A stretch of DNA of 64,000 nt from CBFHSF01 sp965661055. Lineage in GTDB: Bacteria > Bacteroidota > Bacteroidia > Flavobacteriales > Schleiferiaceae. The translations under genes and the position numbers were made by a program. The stretch covers positions 1 to 64,000 of the forward strand of contig CBFICS010000014.1 of the NCBI GenBank assembly GCA_965661055.1, read 5' to 3'. Below the pieces are notes generated by a model. That model was given only the letters and a program-made list of their open reading frames with translations, was not told the origin of the DNA and made no database searches. Of this stretch, positions 9,443 to 18,436 are shown in pieces (position 1 is the stretch's first letter; every line of letters begins with the position of its first letter).

Positions 9443-11135
9443 AAAACACGGGAGGCGTAAATGCGTCTTTTTCAAAAAGTTGTGAATCGTTTTTATAAAA
9501 CTCGTAAAGGACCCCATAGGCTTCATTTGGGTTAGTAATTTCCACTTTCTGATAGTTTTCATTACTCTTTATCAATTCCTCTACAATGTCTTCATACAAA
9601 TAGTCGCTGAACCATTCTTTCTGTTGAAAATACGAGTCAAAGAAGTTCCATTTATAAAAACTACCTGGGCCCATGGGTGAAAGTACATTTAATAAGTACC
9701 TGTAATTTTCTGAAGTAACCTTTATTTTTACCACTGGTAAGTAGTAACCCCCTGTCCACTCTATTGGCTTAGAATCTATTTTTTTGGCTACTAAATGACC
9801 TTCATAGGCTTTTTGTGAATATTCTATGTTAGAAACATAATGAGAATACACCTGAGTTTTCGGCAATTCCACGGTGTCTCCCATAATATTTTGAGCCAAA
9901 ATTCTTCGCAAAGCTTCGTCTTGAGCAATAGATAGATAGAAGTATTCAGGAATTTTTACTGAATCCGTAGGTACTAGGTGGCCAAAATATTCAATATCCT
10001 TTGAAAAAGGTTTATCTCTATTAAACGACCTTCTATTTCCTGAATAAATTTTACTGGGCCTCTCCTCCATTTCATAGCCTTTAAAAAGCAGGTTTTCAGT
10101 TTTTGATGAATCTATTTGGTAGTTCAATGTAAAATATCCCAATGAAAATTGATCTTCATTAGATTGATGCCATTTCTTTTTCAGAATATGTCCTTTGGCA
10201 GCCATGAGACTTGAATAAGCCTCTAGAGTAACAAAGGTCGATTTCACTCTATCTGCGTATGACTTTAGCATATGCGTTTCTGAAACCACACTTAAACAAG
10301 GAAACAAACTGGCATAACCAGAGCTATAGATAGGAGTTTCTTCAAAAACACTAAATCCATTGTCGGGTGAGTGACCATGTACGTTTACATAAAATGTAGA
10401 AGGAATTCCAGAGCTATCTAGGAAATTAAAAATTTGAGGATTTACTTCTTGATGAATATAATCTGACCATGCCTTTCCGATTTTTTCAGGTGGAGAGACA
10501 ATTAAAGTCTGTTGATATAGATAATCCGCTCCGTTGGTTGAATGCGTGTCAATAAATATCAGCGGATTAAGTCGATGAAATAGTTTATAAAAGGCAAAAG
10601 AGTTTTTAGAATCTGCTTTTAAAAAGTCGCGATTTAAATCAAGGTGCTTGGCATTGCCTCTGAATCCTTGCCCCATCGGACCGTTTTGGTTGGCTCTTGT
10701 TTTCTCCCTTCTATTCAAGGAACCACCAATATTATACATGGGAATAATGGCAATACAAATTGAATCTAAAAAATCAGGATTCTGCAACAAACACTGTTCT
10801 GCAAAAAGTATTGAGGCATCAACACCACAACTTTCTCCTGGATGAATACCATTGTTTATTAGAATTACATTTTTAGTAATGTCCTCAATTGATTCAATTG
10901 GGTTATTATCAATGATAAAGCAATGTATTGGCAAACCAGCATCAGAAGTGCCTATGGTTAGCCATTTGGCATTTTTATACTTTTCATCTAATCTTTTGTA
11001 TGCCTGGTGAACTTGAACAAGCTCTAGGGTTTCATTTTTTGAAAAGCTAAAGTCAAGTTGAGCCTTCCCCGAAAGGGTTAATAATAAAATTCCTAAGAGT
11101 AAAAGGTGTTTCATAATGTTAGAAATGAATTTCAA
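9432..11135 (-). CDS. Exported M14-family zinc carboxypeptidase
   Basis: A 567-residue exported metallopeptidase. The N-terminus is a signal peptide (LLLLGILLLTLSGKAQ, cleavage near residue 26); the ATG at residue 8 (11114) is an equally good start. Zinc motif HPGESCG (H-x-x-E) is near residue 94, then KHLDLNRDFLKADS and the third zinc ligand in FIDTHSTNGADY. Compared with the family, about 200 extra C-terminal residues are present, ending in a hydrophobic segment. It is likely periplasmic or surface located and degrades peptides. It overlaps the XRE gene tail to tail. Confidence 0.88.
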   Translation of the reverse strand: MKFISNIMKHLLLLGILLLTLSGKAQLDFSFSKNETLELVQVHQAYKRLDEKYKNAKWLTIGTSDAGLPIHCFIIDNNPIESIEDITKNVILINNGIHPGESCGVDASILFAEQCLLQNPDFLDSICIAIIPMYNIGGSLNRREKTRANQNGPMGQGFRGNAKHLDLNRDFLKADSKNSFAFYKLFHRLNPLIFIDTHSTNGADYLYQQTLIVSPPEKIGKAWSDYIHQEVNPQIFNFLDSSGIPSTFYVNVHGHSPDNGFSVFEETPIYSSGYASLFPCLSVVSETHMLKSYADRVKSTFVTLEAYSSLMAAKGHILKKKWHQSNEDQFSLGYFTLNYQIDSSKTENLLFKGYEMEERPSKIYSGNRRSFNRDKPFSKDIEYFGHLVPTDSVKIPEYFYLSIAQDEALRRILAQNIMGDTVELPKTQVYSHYVSNIEYSQKAYEGHLVAKKIDSKPIEWTGGYYLPVVKIKVTSENYRYLLNVLSPMGPGSFYKWNFFDSYFQQKEWFSDYLYEDIVEELIKSNENYQKVEITNPNEAYGVLYEFYKNDSQLFEKDAFTPPVFFSF

Positions 11136-11217
11136 ATTAAATGATCTAATTTGAAAAAATTACAAAAGAGTAATAGAACAATTACTAGATCAACTGAATA
11201 GAATCAATAATGAATCC

Positions 11218-11225
11218 TATATTTG
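11218..11225 (+). promoter_or_regulatory. Candidate -7 element (TATATTTG) for the barrel gene
   Basis: A perfect TAnnTTTG match 20 bp before the start of the outer-membrane barrel gene. There is no clear TTG at -33. Confidence 0.45.
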
Positions 11226-11244
11226 AAAAACAAAATTAACTTTT

Positions 11245-11763
11245 ATGAAAAACAAACTTCTTTTAGTAATTGCTTTTGCTGGATTTATTTTTTCTGCAAA
11301 TTCCCAAGTAATGTCAAAAAACGCTATTGGATTAAGACTTGGTGGCGGCGTGCATGGTTCTGGGGCTGAAATCTCGTACCAATTAGGATTGGGGTCAACC
11401 AATCGATTAGAGTTTGACCTAGGTTTCTCTAATCATGAATATTATCAAGGTTTTAATTTGAATGGGGTATATCAATGGGTTATGCCTATTCAGGACAGAT
11501 TTAGCTGGTATGTAGGACCAGGAGTAGAAGTTGGCTCTTGGGATTATAAAACTAGCTACTACAATTGGAGAGGAACAACCTATACTGAATACCATGACCA
11601 TGGATTTTTCCTAGGAATTGGAGGACAAATTGGAGTTGAATACACCTTTCAAATTCCTTTACAATTATCTATCGATTACCGCCCTACCTTCTTTATCATG
11701 AATGGATATGATGGTAATGGATTCGGTGGCTCTGCAGCGTTATCGGTAAGATACTTATTTTAG
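11245..11763 (+). CDS. Small outer-membrane beta-barrel protein
   Basis: A 172-residue exported protein. The signal peptide is MKNKLLLVIAFAGFIFSANS with cleavage before Q21. The rest alternates hydrophobic and polar residues with many glycines and aromatics (IGLRLGGGVHG, WYVGPGVEVGSW, FFLGIGGQIGVEYTF) and ends with SVRYLF, a C-terminal aromatic that fits outer-membrane assembly. It resembles OmpW or OMP_b-brl-like eight-stranded barrels. No function can be assigned. Confidence 0.8.
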   Translation: MKNKLLLVIAFAGFIFSANSQVMSKNAIGLRLGGGVHGSGAEISYQLGLGSTNRLEFDLGFSNHEYYQGFNLNGVYQWVMPIQDRFSWYVGPGVEVGSWDYKTSYYNWRGTTYTEYHDHGFFLGIGGQIGVEYTFQIPLQLSIDYRPTFFIMNGYDGNGFGGSAALSVRYLF

Positions 11764-11772
11764 TATAGGAAT

Positions 11773-12408
11773 ATGCAGAACTTAGATTATCTCTATAAGG
11801 AACCTCAAGACTCATCTTCAGACAAACTAATTGTTCTGCTTCATGGTTACGGTAGTAATAAGGAAGATTTATTTTCTTTTGCAAACCACATCAACACAAA
11901 ATGCCACATCGTTTCTCTTGAGGCTCCCTTAGATTTACCTATGGGAGGAAACGCATGGTATTCTATTAACTTTTCTGAAGAACAAGGAAAGTGGAACGAT
12001 TTAAATGAGGGGAAAAAAGCCCTAAAAATCATTAAAGAAAATATTGAATTCTGGAAAGCTAAGTTAAAGGCAAATGAAGTTTTGGCTTTGGGATTTTCTC
12101 AAGGTGCAATACTCAGCTACTCTTTGGCTTTTTCTTATCCAGAATTAATAAACTCTGTAGTTGCCATGAGTGGTTACTTTTTAGAAGACCTCTCTTCTAT
12201 TACCAAGCGGAATAAACCTTTTTCAATCTTTGCTTCTCACGGAATTGTTGACAATGTAATTCCTCTTCAATGGGCTTCAGACAGTGTTGTTAAAATTGAT
12301 TCTGAAGGAAATGACATTACTTTTAAAACTTACCCTGTAGGCCACGGTGTATCTCCGGAAAACTTTCAAGACCTACAACTTTGGTTAAAAGATCATCTAT
12401 GGATGTAG
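11773..12408 (+). CDS. Alpha/beta-hydrolase, phospholipase/carboxylesterase family
   Basis: A 211-residue cytoplasmic hydrolase. The oxyanion strand LIVLLHGYGSN is near residue 18, the nucleophile elbow ALGFSQGAIL (G-x-S-x-G) near 113, the acid in SHGIVDNVIP near 155 and the histidine in VGHGVSPE near 190. The order and length match the Abhydrolase_2 carboxylesterase group. The natural substrate is unknown. It follows the barrel gene by 9 bp and may share its promoter. Confidence 0.88.
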   Translation: MQNLDYLYKEPQDSSSDKLIVLLHGYGSNKEDLFSFANHINTKCHIVSLEAPLDLPMGGNAWYSINFSEEQGKWNDLNEGKKALKIIKENIEFWKAKLKANEVLALGFSQGAILSYSLAFSYPELINSVVAMSGYFLEDLSSITKRNKPFSIFASHGIVDNVIPLQWASDSVVKIDSEGNDITFKTYPVGHGVSPENFQDLQLWLKDHLWM

Positions 12409-12452
12409 TTCACTCCTCGAACTTCATTTAGAATTCCCATTAAATATTAGAA

Positions 12453-12541
12453 AATAAAAAAACCCCGCAACTTCTTGCGGGGGTAAACCAAACTAACCTA
12501 ACCTATTAACCTATGAAAAGATGACCATAGAAGTAGGTCAT
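12453..12541 (-). ncRNA. Candidate structured RNA element, copy 2, with terminator
   Basis: Read on the minus strand: a hairpin (12521-12541, stem ATGACC/GGTCAT, 9-base loop), a linker, the motif GGTTAGGTTAGTTTGG (12488-12503), then a strong terminator hairpin (12463-12482, stem of eight GC-rich pairs) and a TTTTTTT run. A CATCTTTG sequence just upstream (12551-12558 region) is a near match to the -7 element. It may be a small RNA of about 90 bases. Confidence 0.45.
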
Positions 12542-12647
12542 AGTTTCTTTTACAAAGATGCGGCGTAATTGGTGTCGAGGCTTTCACATGTGTTGCATGA
12601 TTTTTACGTTTCGTGCAACCCATATATTTTAACATTTTTTTTCCTAG

Positions 12648-12726
12648 AAATAAAGAAGCCCCCGAAAAACGGGGGCTTACCAACCAAACTAACCTAACCA
12701 ATCAAGAGCAGCTAGGTGTGCTGCTC
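12648..12726 (-). ncRNA. Candidate structured RNA element, copy 1, with hairpin terminator
   Basis: It has the same order as copy 2 on the minus strand: hairpin 12706-12726 (stem GAGCAGC/GCTGCTC), the identical 16-mer motif at 12684-12699, then hairpin 12656-12678 (AAGCCCCCG/CGGGGGCTT) and a T-rich tail. The two stems differ in sequence from copy 2 while the shape is kept, which argues for RNA structure. The function is unknown. Confidence 0.45.
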
Positions 12727-12796
12727 AATTATTTAACGCACCATTTGGTAAAATGGTTTGGTCAAATCCAAAAAAATGTCTTAAAAAAATGTTAAC

Positions 12797-12825
12797 ATAA
12801 AAAAAGGGAGACCTAGCCTCCCTTT
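12797..12825 (-). terminator. Intrinsic terminator of sucC
   Basis: Minus-strand stem AAAGGGAG/CTCCCTTT with a 7-base loop and a T run, about 20 bp after the sucC stop. Confidence 0.85.
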
Positions 12826-12846
12826 AATGATCTGTTATTCAAATGC

Positions 12847-14034
12847 TTAAACAAGTTCTTTTACAAGACCTGCTGCCTCTTTTAATTGAATAGCGCTGTA
12901 AACTTTAAGTCCTGAATCGTCAATAATCTTCTTAGCTTCTTCAGCATTAGTACCTTGAAGTCTTACAATAATCGGCACATTAATCTCTCCAATGTTGTTG
13001 TAAGCATCTACAATACCTTGGGCTACTCTGTCACATCTTACAATTCCTCCAAAAATATTTACCAAAATTGCCTTTACATTAGAATCTCTTAAAATAATTC
13101 TAAATGCTGTTTCAACTCTAGCAGCATCAGCAGTACCACCTACGTCTAGGAAGTTAGCTGGATTTCCACCGGCCATTTTGATAATATCCATGGTTGCCAT
13201 TGCAAGACCTGCTCCGTTAACCATACAACCTACATTACCATCAAGTTTCACGAAGTTAAGACCTACTTCACCCGCTTCTACTTCAGTAGCGTCTTCTTCT
13301 CTTGTATCTCTAAGTTCTGCAATTTCTTTATGTCTGAACAATCCGTTGTCATCTAATGCAACTTTAGCATCAACTGCCATTATTTTATCATCAGATGTTT
13401 TTAATACAGGATTAATTTCGAATAGAGAAGCATCAATACCGTCATAGGCTGCGTAAAGTGAGGTAACAAATTTTACCATTTCTTTAAAAGCAACGCCTGA
13501 AAGACCTAGGTTAAATGCAATCTTTCTAGCTTGAAAAGGCATTAATCCTACTTTAGGATCAATTTCTTCTGTAAAAATTAAATGAGGAGTTTTATCAGCT
13601 ACTTCCTCAATGTCCATTCCTCCTTCTGTAGAATACATAATCATGTTTCTACCTGATTGACGGTTTAATAATACAGACATATAAAACTCAGAAGTTTCAC
13701 TTTCACCTGGATAGTAAACATCTTCTGCAATCAATACTTGGTGTACCTTTTTACCTTCGGCAGAGGTTTGAGGAGTCACTAAGTTCATACCAATAATGTC
13801 ATTAGAAATAGATTTTACATCATCTAATGATTTGGCAAGCTTAACACCACCACCTTTACCACGACCACCTGCGTGAACTTGAGCTTTTATAACCCACCAG
13901 CTAGTTCCGGTTTCTTCTGTCATTTTTTTTGCAGCTTCTACCGCTTCTTCTGGAGTAGTTGCCACAAGACCGCGTTGAACGCGAACACCATATCCGGCTA
14001 ATATTTCCTTTCCTTGGAATTCATGTAAATTCAT
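12847..14034 (-). CDS. sucC: Succinate--CoA ligase [ADP-forming], beta subunit
   Basis: A 395-residue protein starting MNLHEFQGKEIL, the usual SucC N-terminus; the frame extends 15 codons further upstream but those residues are not typical. The ATP-grasp domain shows WVIKAQVHAGGRGKGGGVKLA (residues about 45-65), the IDASLFEINPV metal-site strand, and KVALDDNGLFRH. The C-terminal ligase domain has MVNGAGLAMATMD and FLDVGGTADA, then LVNIFGGIVRCD. It forms succinate and ATP from succinyl-CoA in the TCA cycle together with SucD, which is not in this window. It has its own terminator. Confidence 0.97.
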   Translation of the reverse strand: MNLHEFQGKEILAGYGVRVQRGLVATTPEEAVEAAKKMTEETGTSWWVIKAQVHAGGRGKGGGVKLAKSLDDVKSISNDIIGMNLVTPQTSAEGKKVHQVLIAEDVYYPGESETSEFYMSVLLNRQSGRNMIMYSTEGGMDIEEVADKTPHLIFTEEIDPKVGLMPFQARKIAFNLGLSGVAFKEMVKFVTSLYAAYDGIDASLFEINPVLKTSDDKIMAVDAKVALDDNGLFRHKEIAELRDTREEDATEVEAGEVGLNFVKLDGNVGCMVNGAGLAMATMDIIKMAGGNPANFLDVGGTADAARVETAFRIILRDSNVKAILVNIFGGIVRCDRVAQGIVDAYNNIGEINVPIIVRLQGTNAEEAKKIIDDSGLKVYSAIQLKEAAGLVKELV

Positions 14035-14326
14035 ATCGTTGTCGTGTTTTGTATCGCAAAAATAGAAACCTGAGTACAATTGAGGAAATAAAAACCAATA
14101 TATATTCTCTGATTTTGGAATATTCTTTTTTTAGCTGCATTTTAAAGCAAGAGAACTTTGTTTACTGAGCTGAAAAACAATGTGTTAATATGATTTCCGT
14201 GGTTAAGCAAATCATTTTTTTCGATAATTTATATTCTAGATTACTATGAAAATATATTTTAACACAAAAATTGAACTGTTTAAAGAGCGTAAACCTTATT
14301 TTTGAAATCCGCTAAAACAAAGCAAA

Positions 14327-14998
14327 TTGAGTACGAAAAACATTGTCTACGCCGAAAATATTGTAAAGAGTTACGGGAAATTACAAGTATTAAAGTCCGT
14401 TGATTTTGCATTACCAGAAAACAAGGTGGTCTCTATAATGGGAGCGTCTGGCGCTGGTAAAACTACCTTGTTGCAAATATTGGGAACTTTAGATAAACCC
14501 GATTCTGGAAAATTAGAAATTGACGGAATAGAACTCAGCGATTTATCTGAAAAGGAGATTTCTAAACTGAGAAATGAAAAAATTGGATTTGTATTTCAAT
14601 TCCATCACCTACTCCCAGAATTTACGGCTCTTGAAAATATTTGTATACCGGGATTTATTGCCAAAAAAAATCAAAAGGACGTTGAAGAAAAAGCTAAATT
14701 TTTAATGAATTCTATGGGGGTTTTTGAAAGAAAAAACCATAAACCCTCAGAATTGTCGGGGGGTGAACAGCAACGAATTGCTATTGCAAGGGCCATGATT
14801 AATGATCCTGCGGTTGTCTTTGCAGATGAACCTACCGGAAATTTAGATTCAAAAAACGCTCAGATTCTAAATGAAATGTTCTTGAAAATGAATAGCGATT
14901 TTAATCAATCATTTGTTCTTGTTACTCACAATAGAGAGCTAGCAAACTTGGCTGATATTCAGTTAACAATGAAAGACGGTAATTTTATCAATGGATAA
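14327..14998 (+). CDS. LolD-like ABC transporter ATP-binding protein
   Basis: A 223-residue ATPase with Walker A GASGAGKTT (about 38-46), Q-loop FQFHHLLPEF, signature LSGGEQQRIAIARA, Walker B VVFADEPTGNLDS and H-loop VTHN. The QFHHLLPEFTALEN stretch and length match LolD/FtsE-type ATPases that drive lipoprotein release, though no LolC/E membrane partner is adjacent. The start is probably TTG at 14327, since the N-terminal strand IVKSYGK needs it and the next ATG is inside the nucleotide domain. The end overlaps the next gene by 8 bp. Confidence 0.88.
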   Translation: MSTKNIVYAENIVKSYGKLQVLKSVDFALPENKVVSIMGASGAGKTTLLQILGTLDKPDSGKLEIDGIELSDLSEKEISKLRNEKIGFVFQFHHLLPEFTALENICIPGFIAKKNQKDVEEKAKFLMNSMGVFERKNHKPSELSGGEQQRIAIARAMINDPAVVFADEPTGNLDSKNAQILNEMFLKMNSDFNQSFVLVTHNRELANLADIQLTMKDGNFING

Positions 14999-15749
14999 AG
15001 CTGAACTAAGAGACTTCTTAAATGAAAAGGCAGCACAATACCAAAACTCTGCCTTTTTTGACTCTGATCCCATTCAAATTCCCGCTAGATTTCAACAATT
15101 AAAAGACATTGAAATTTCTGCATTTCTCACGGCTACCCTTGCTTGGGGAAACAGAAAATCCATCATCAAAAAATGTACTCAACTAATTGAATTAATGGAC
15201 AATGCGCCATCTGACTTCATTCAAAATTTTACTATATCAGATTTAAGTTTATTCAAAACCTTTGTTCATAGAACTTTTGACTTTGAGGACCTTGAATTCT
15301 TTCTTTTACAGCTTCAAAAGCTTTATCGAAAATCAGATTCTCTAGAGGTGTATTTTAAGCCTTCTGATTCATCTGCTCAGAATATGATAAGTGGGATCAT
15401 GAACTTTAGAAGTGAGTTTTTAGGTGATTACTCAGGACGTACCACAAAACATTTAGCAAATCCTGAAAAGGGCTCTACGGCTAAAAGAATCAATATGTTT
15501 TTGCGATGGATGGTTAGGACAGGTCCTGTAGATTTTGGGGTGTGGAAAACGATTCCTACCTCTATTTTATCTTGTCCATTAGATGTTCATTCTGGAAGAG
15601 TTGCAAGAAAACTTAATCTCTTACACAGAAAGGCGAATGATCAAAAAGCCGTGATAGAGTTAGACAAAGCCTTGCGCCTTATGGATCCAAAAGACCCTGT
15701 TAAATATGACTTTGCACTTTTTGGACTCGGTGTCTTTGAAAAGTTCTAA
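14991..15749 (+). CDS. TIGR02757 / DUF2400 family protein
   Basis: A 252-residue cytoplasmic protein of the conserved TIGR02757 group, recognised by LTATLAWGNRKSIIKKC, NMFLRWMVRTGPVDFGVWK and LSCPLDVHSGRVARKL. The helical content and the last two motifs recall helix-hairpin-helix DNA glycosylase-like folds, but the biochemical role is not established. It overlaps the ABC ATPase by 8 bp and shares a 4-bp CTAA with the convergent neighbour, so each gene's stop lies within the other. Confidence 0.88.
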   Translation: MDKAELRDFLNEKAAQYQNSAFFDSDPIQIPARFQQLKDIEISAFLTATLAWGNRKSIIKKCTQLIELMDNAPSDFIQNFTISDLSLFKTFVHRTFDFEDLEFFLLQLQKLYRKSDSLEVYFKPSDSSAQNMISGIMNFRSEFLGDYSGRTTKHLANPEKGSTAKRINMFLRWMVRTGPVDFGVWKTIPTSILSCPLDVHSGRVARKLNLLHRKANDQKAVIELDKALRLMDPKDPVKYDFALFGLGVFEKF

Positions 15750-16396
15750 TCTAAATTTGCAAATTTTTGAAGTTCAGTAGATTCAAAAACTCTCTTGTTT
15801 ACAGGATTGTTGCAAATGTATATCATTGCTTTGGCCACCGATTTCGCGGTTATTCCCTTGTATTTTTTAGGAATTAAAAATCCTAGGGTTTTATACAATG
15901 AAATTGCTAATCCCTCTCCTACTCTTTTTTCCTTTCGATCTCCTAACAGCAAACTAGGTCGGACAGAAAATGAATTATCGGGTAAAATTTTAAAAACCTC
16001 ATTTTCCATTTCACCTTTCAGTTTATTGTAAAAAATGCTGCTTTTTTCATTGGCTCCCATGGCAGAAACCACCACATACTTTTGAACTTTATTTTCCGCA
16101 GACCACTTAGCCCAATCTACGGGAATTCCATAGTCAATGTCTCTATATTCGCCTTTGTCAGGAGTTTTACTTCTAGTGGTGCCAATACAAATAAACACTT
16201 CGTCAACTGACCCTAAACCAAAAGAACTAGGTTCCATAACATTTCCCGAAATAACCTCTGTTTTTTCACTTTCGTGGGATGAAGGACGTCTCACGGGACA
16301 AATAACTTTTGAATAGTGGGAATCTTCAATTAATAGGTTAACCAATTCACCACCTACCAAGCCACTAGACCCAACAACAAGAGCTACTTTATTCAT
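15746..16396 (-). CDS. NAD(P)-binding Rossmann-fold oxidoreductase (YbjT/HTATIP2-like)
   Basis: A 216-residue short-chain type protein. The Rossmann loop VVGSSGLVGGELV (8-20) starts the fold, CPVRRPSS follows the second strand, FICIGTTRSKTP sits near residue 70, and YVVVSAMGANEKSSIFYNKLKGEME has the Y-x3-K arrangement of atypical SDRs. This matches the HTATIP2/NAD(P)H-binding group. The substrate is unknown. It overlaps the rhomboid gene by 8 bp, so the two are probably co-transcribed. Confidence 0.85.
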   Translation of the reverse strand: MNKVALVVGSSGLVGGELVNLLIEDSHYSKVICPVRRPSSHESEKTEVISGNVMEPSSFGLGSVDEVFICIGTTRSKTPDKGEYRDIDYGIPVDWAKWSAENKVQKYVVVSAMGANEKSSIFYNKLKGEMENEVFKILPDNSFSVRPSLLLGDRKEKRVGEGLAISLYKTLGFLIPKKYKGITAKSVAKAMIYICNNPVNKRVFESTELQKFANLD

Positions 16397-17099
16397 TTTT
16401 ATTTTCTTTTTTTATCAAGGTATAAGTTATTCTAGGACTTTCTTCTGTTGTACTCTCCCCTTTCCATTGATCCCCAATAATAGGATCAACTTCTTCTGGA
16501 TCTTCGTTTTCAAATGGATTGGGTTCATCAAATCGTTCTGGTAATTTTTGTCCCATAAAAAGTAATGCCATTAAAAATCCCATTAAGGCACCGCTTAAAT
16601 GACCTTCCCAACTGATTCCTTCTTCAATGGGCAAAACACCCCAAATGAGTCCGCCGTATAAAAATCCCACTAATAAACTTAAACTCAGTAAATACTTATT
16701 GATATTTATGATTCCGCTGAAAAACAAGAAGAAGGCCAAGGCGTAAACAATTCCACTGGCTCCTATATGATATCCACTATCGGCAATAAACCAGGTTAAA
16801 ATACCGGTGCCAAACCAAGATATTAGAAGAATTACCCCGAACACTTTTGGGTAAAAGTATCTCAAAGCAATAAGGAGGACCAAGAGAGAGGAAATGTTAC
16901 CCAGTAAATGAGCTATATCTCCGTGCAGAAAGGGCATAAATAAGATTCCCCACAACCCACTTATTTTTCCTGGATTTAATCCCAAATGAAAGGCATTAGG
17001 ATAAAACAAAAACTGAAGCAGGTAGGCAAATGAAATTACTCCAATAATAATTATTGGGATAATGAAATATACTTTTAGATTTGTTACTTCTTTTGTCAT
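16389..17099 (-). CDS. Rhomboid-family intramembrane serine protease
   Basis: A 236-residue membrane protein with about six helices. Catalytic serine sits in HIGASGIVYALA (G-x-S-G, near residue 115), and the catalytic histidine in WEGHLSGALMGFL (near 168). The early FLHGDIAHLLGNISSL supplies the H-x4-H-x2-N oxyanion motif. The C-terminal about 60 residues are acidic and cytoplasmic-like (EDPEEVDPI). It should cleave membrane-anchored substrates, which are unknown. It leads the two-gene minus-strand operon. Confidence 0.93.
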   Translation of the reverse strand: MTKEVTNLKVYFIIPIIIIGVISFAYLLQFLFYPNAFHLGLNPGKISGLWGILFMPFLHGDIAHLLGNISSLLVLLIALRYFYPKVFGVILLISWFGTGILTWFIADSGYHIGASGIVYALAFFLFFSGIININKYLLSLSLLVGFLYGGLIWGVLPIEEGISWEGHLSGALMGFLMALLFMGQKLPERFDEPNPFENEDPEEVDPIIGDQWKGESTTEESPRITYTLIKKENKNE

Positions 17100-17151
17100 T
17101 ACTTCGAAAGTAACGTTTAAATTTTAGATTGGTTTAACCTATTTATTTCTC

Positions 17152-18435
17152 GTGAAAAATTCCTCCATTCCATTAGCTGAAAGAATGCGTCCTAAGACGC
17201 TTGATGAATATATAGGTCAAGAAGAATTACTGGGGGCGAATGGGTATTTACGAAGAATAATTGAGGGTGGTATTTTACCGAGTATTGTATTTTGGGGTCC
17301 CCCCGGAGTTGGAAAAACCACTTTAGCACAAATATTAGCTCAAACAGCAAAGGCTAACGTGTTTCAGTTAAGTGCTATCAATAGCGGTGTTAAAGACATT
17401 AGAGAGGTTTTAGAAAAGGCTAAAAAGTCTAGTTTGTTTTCTGGGATAAAACCTGTTTTATTTATTGATGAAATTCACCGTTTTAGCAAATCACAACAAG
17501 ACAGTTTGTTGGGTGCTGTTGAAAAGGGAATTATTACCCTAATTGGTGCTACAACAGAAAATCCAAGTTTTGAAGTAATTCCAGCGCTATTGTCAAGGTC
17601 TCAAGTATATACATTAAAACCATTATCATTAGAGAACTTAAAATCTATAGTATATCAAGCGCTAGAAAAAGATGAGCTCTTAAAGGAGTTAAAGGTAGAA
17701 GTCTCTGAATGGGAATCTCTATTGAAATTTTCTGGTGGTGACGCCAGAAAGCTTCTTAATACCCTTGAAGTTGTAATTAGCTCAGAGTCAAGTGACAAAA
17801 TTGTCATTACCAATCAAAAGGTCCAATCTTCACTACAGAACAACCCTTTGAACTATGACAAAGACGGTGAAATGCACTATGACATTATCTCTGCCTTTAT
17901 TAAATCTATCCGCGGAAGCGACCCCAATGCAGCGGTTTACTACCTAGCCAGAATGATTGAAGGTGGTGAAGACCCAAAGTTTATTGCACGAAGATTGATT
18001 ATTCTTGCATCTGAAGACATTGGCAACGCCAATCCTACGGCTTTAATCCTTGCCAATAATACCTTTGATGCCATTCAGAAAATTGGAATGCCTGAAGGCA
18101 GAATTGTGTTAAGTCAATGTGTTATTTACCTAGCTAGTTCAGCAAAGAGCAATGCAAGTTACATGGCTATTAACAAAGCCATGGAGGAGGTGAAAAACAG
18201 TGGTGACCTGTCAATACCACTAGCAATGAGAAACAGCCCTACCAAGCTAATGAAAGAGCTTGGATACGGTGATGGATATAAATACTCTCACGATTATCCG
18301 AATAACTTTGTGGAGCAAGAGTTTTTGCCTTCAGAAATCAAAGGGAAGAATTTTTTTTCCTTTGGGGAAAACAATAGAGAGCAGTCCTTAAAAAAATGGC
18401 TACTTCACTTATGGAAAAACAAGTATAATTGGTAA
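17152..18435 (+). CDS. rarA: Replication-associated recombination protein A
   Basis: A 427-residue AAA+ ATPase of the RarA/MgsA/WRNIP1 family. It starts at GTG (17152), and PLAERMRPKTLDEYIGQEEL is the conserved N-terminus. Walker A GPPGVGKTTLAQ (about 50-60), Walker B VLFIDEIHRFSKSQQDSLL, sensor IGATTENPSFEV and the C-terminal YDIISAFIKSIRGSDPNAAVYYLARM segment are all present. It acts at stalled replication forks and interacts with SSB and polymerase clamp functions. A bidirectional-looking terminator follows. Confidence 0.95.
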   Translation: MKNSSIPLAERMRPKTLDEYIGQEELLGANGYLRRIIEGGILPSIVFWGPPGVGKTTLAQILAQTAKANVFQLSAINSGVKDIREVLEKAKKSSLFSGIKPVLFIDEIHRFSKSQQDSLLGAVEKGIITLIGATTENPSFEVIPALLSRSQVYTLKPLSLENLKSIVYQALEKDELLKELKVEVSEWESLLKFSGGDARKLLNTLEVVISSESSDKIVITNQKVQSSLQNNPLNYDKDGEMHYDIISAFIKSIRGSDPNAAVYYLARMIEGGEDPKFIARRLIILASEDIGNANPTALILANNTFDAIQKIGMPEGRIVLSQCVIYLASSAKSNASYMAINKAMEEVKNSGDLSIPLAMRNSPTKLMKELGYGDGYKYSHDYPNNFVEQEFLPSEIKGKNFFSFGENNREQSLKKWLLHLWKNKYNW

Positions 18436-18436
18436 T

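Larger units (their letters stand above)
12409..12846. other. 438-bp gene-poor stretch with terminators and two related RNA-like elements
   Basis: I see no convincing coding sequence here. It holds the sucC terminator near 12800-12825 and two minus-strand elements sharing an identical 16-mer. A minus-strand open frame at 12498-12701 crosses both hairpins and is not believed to be a gene. Confidence 0.7.

Noticed and set aside
12498..12701. Minus-strand open frame encoding MVRLVWLVSP...
   Set aside because: It lies across the repeated motif and both hairpins, has no coding-like composition and no recognisable start context, so it was taken as part of the RNA elements.
13178..13447. Open frame of 89 codons inside sucC, other strand
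   Set aside because: It is the antisense shadow of a conserved gene, low in complexity and without any family resemblance.
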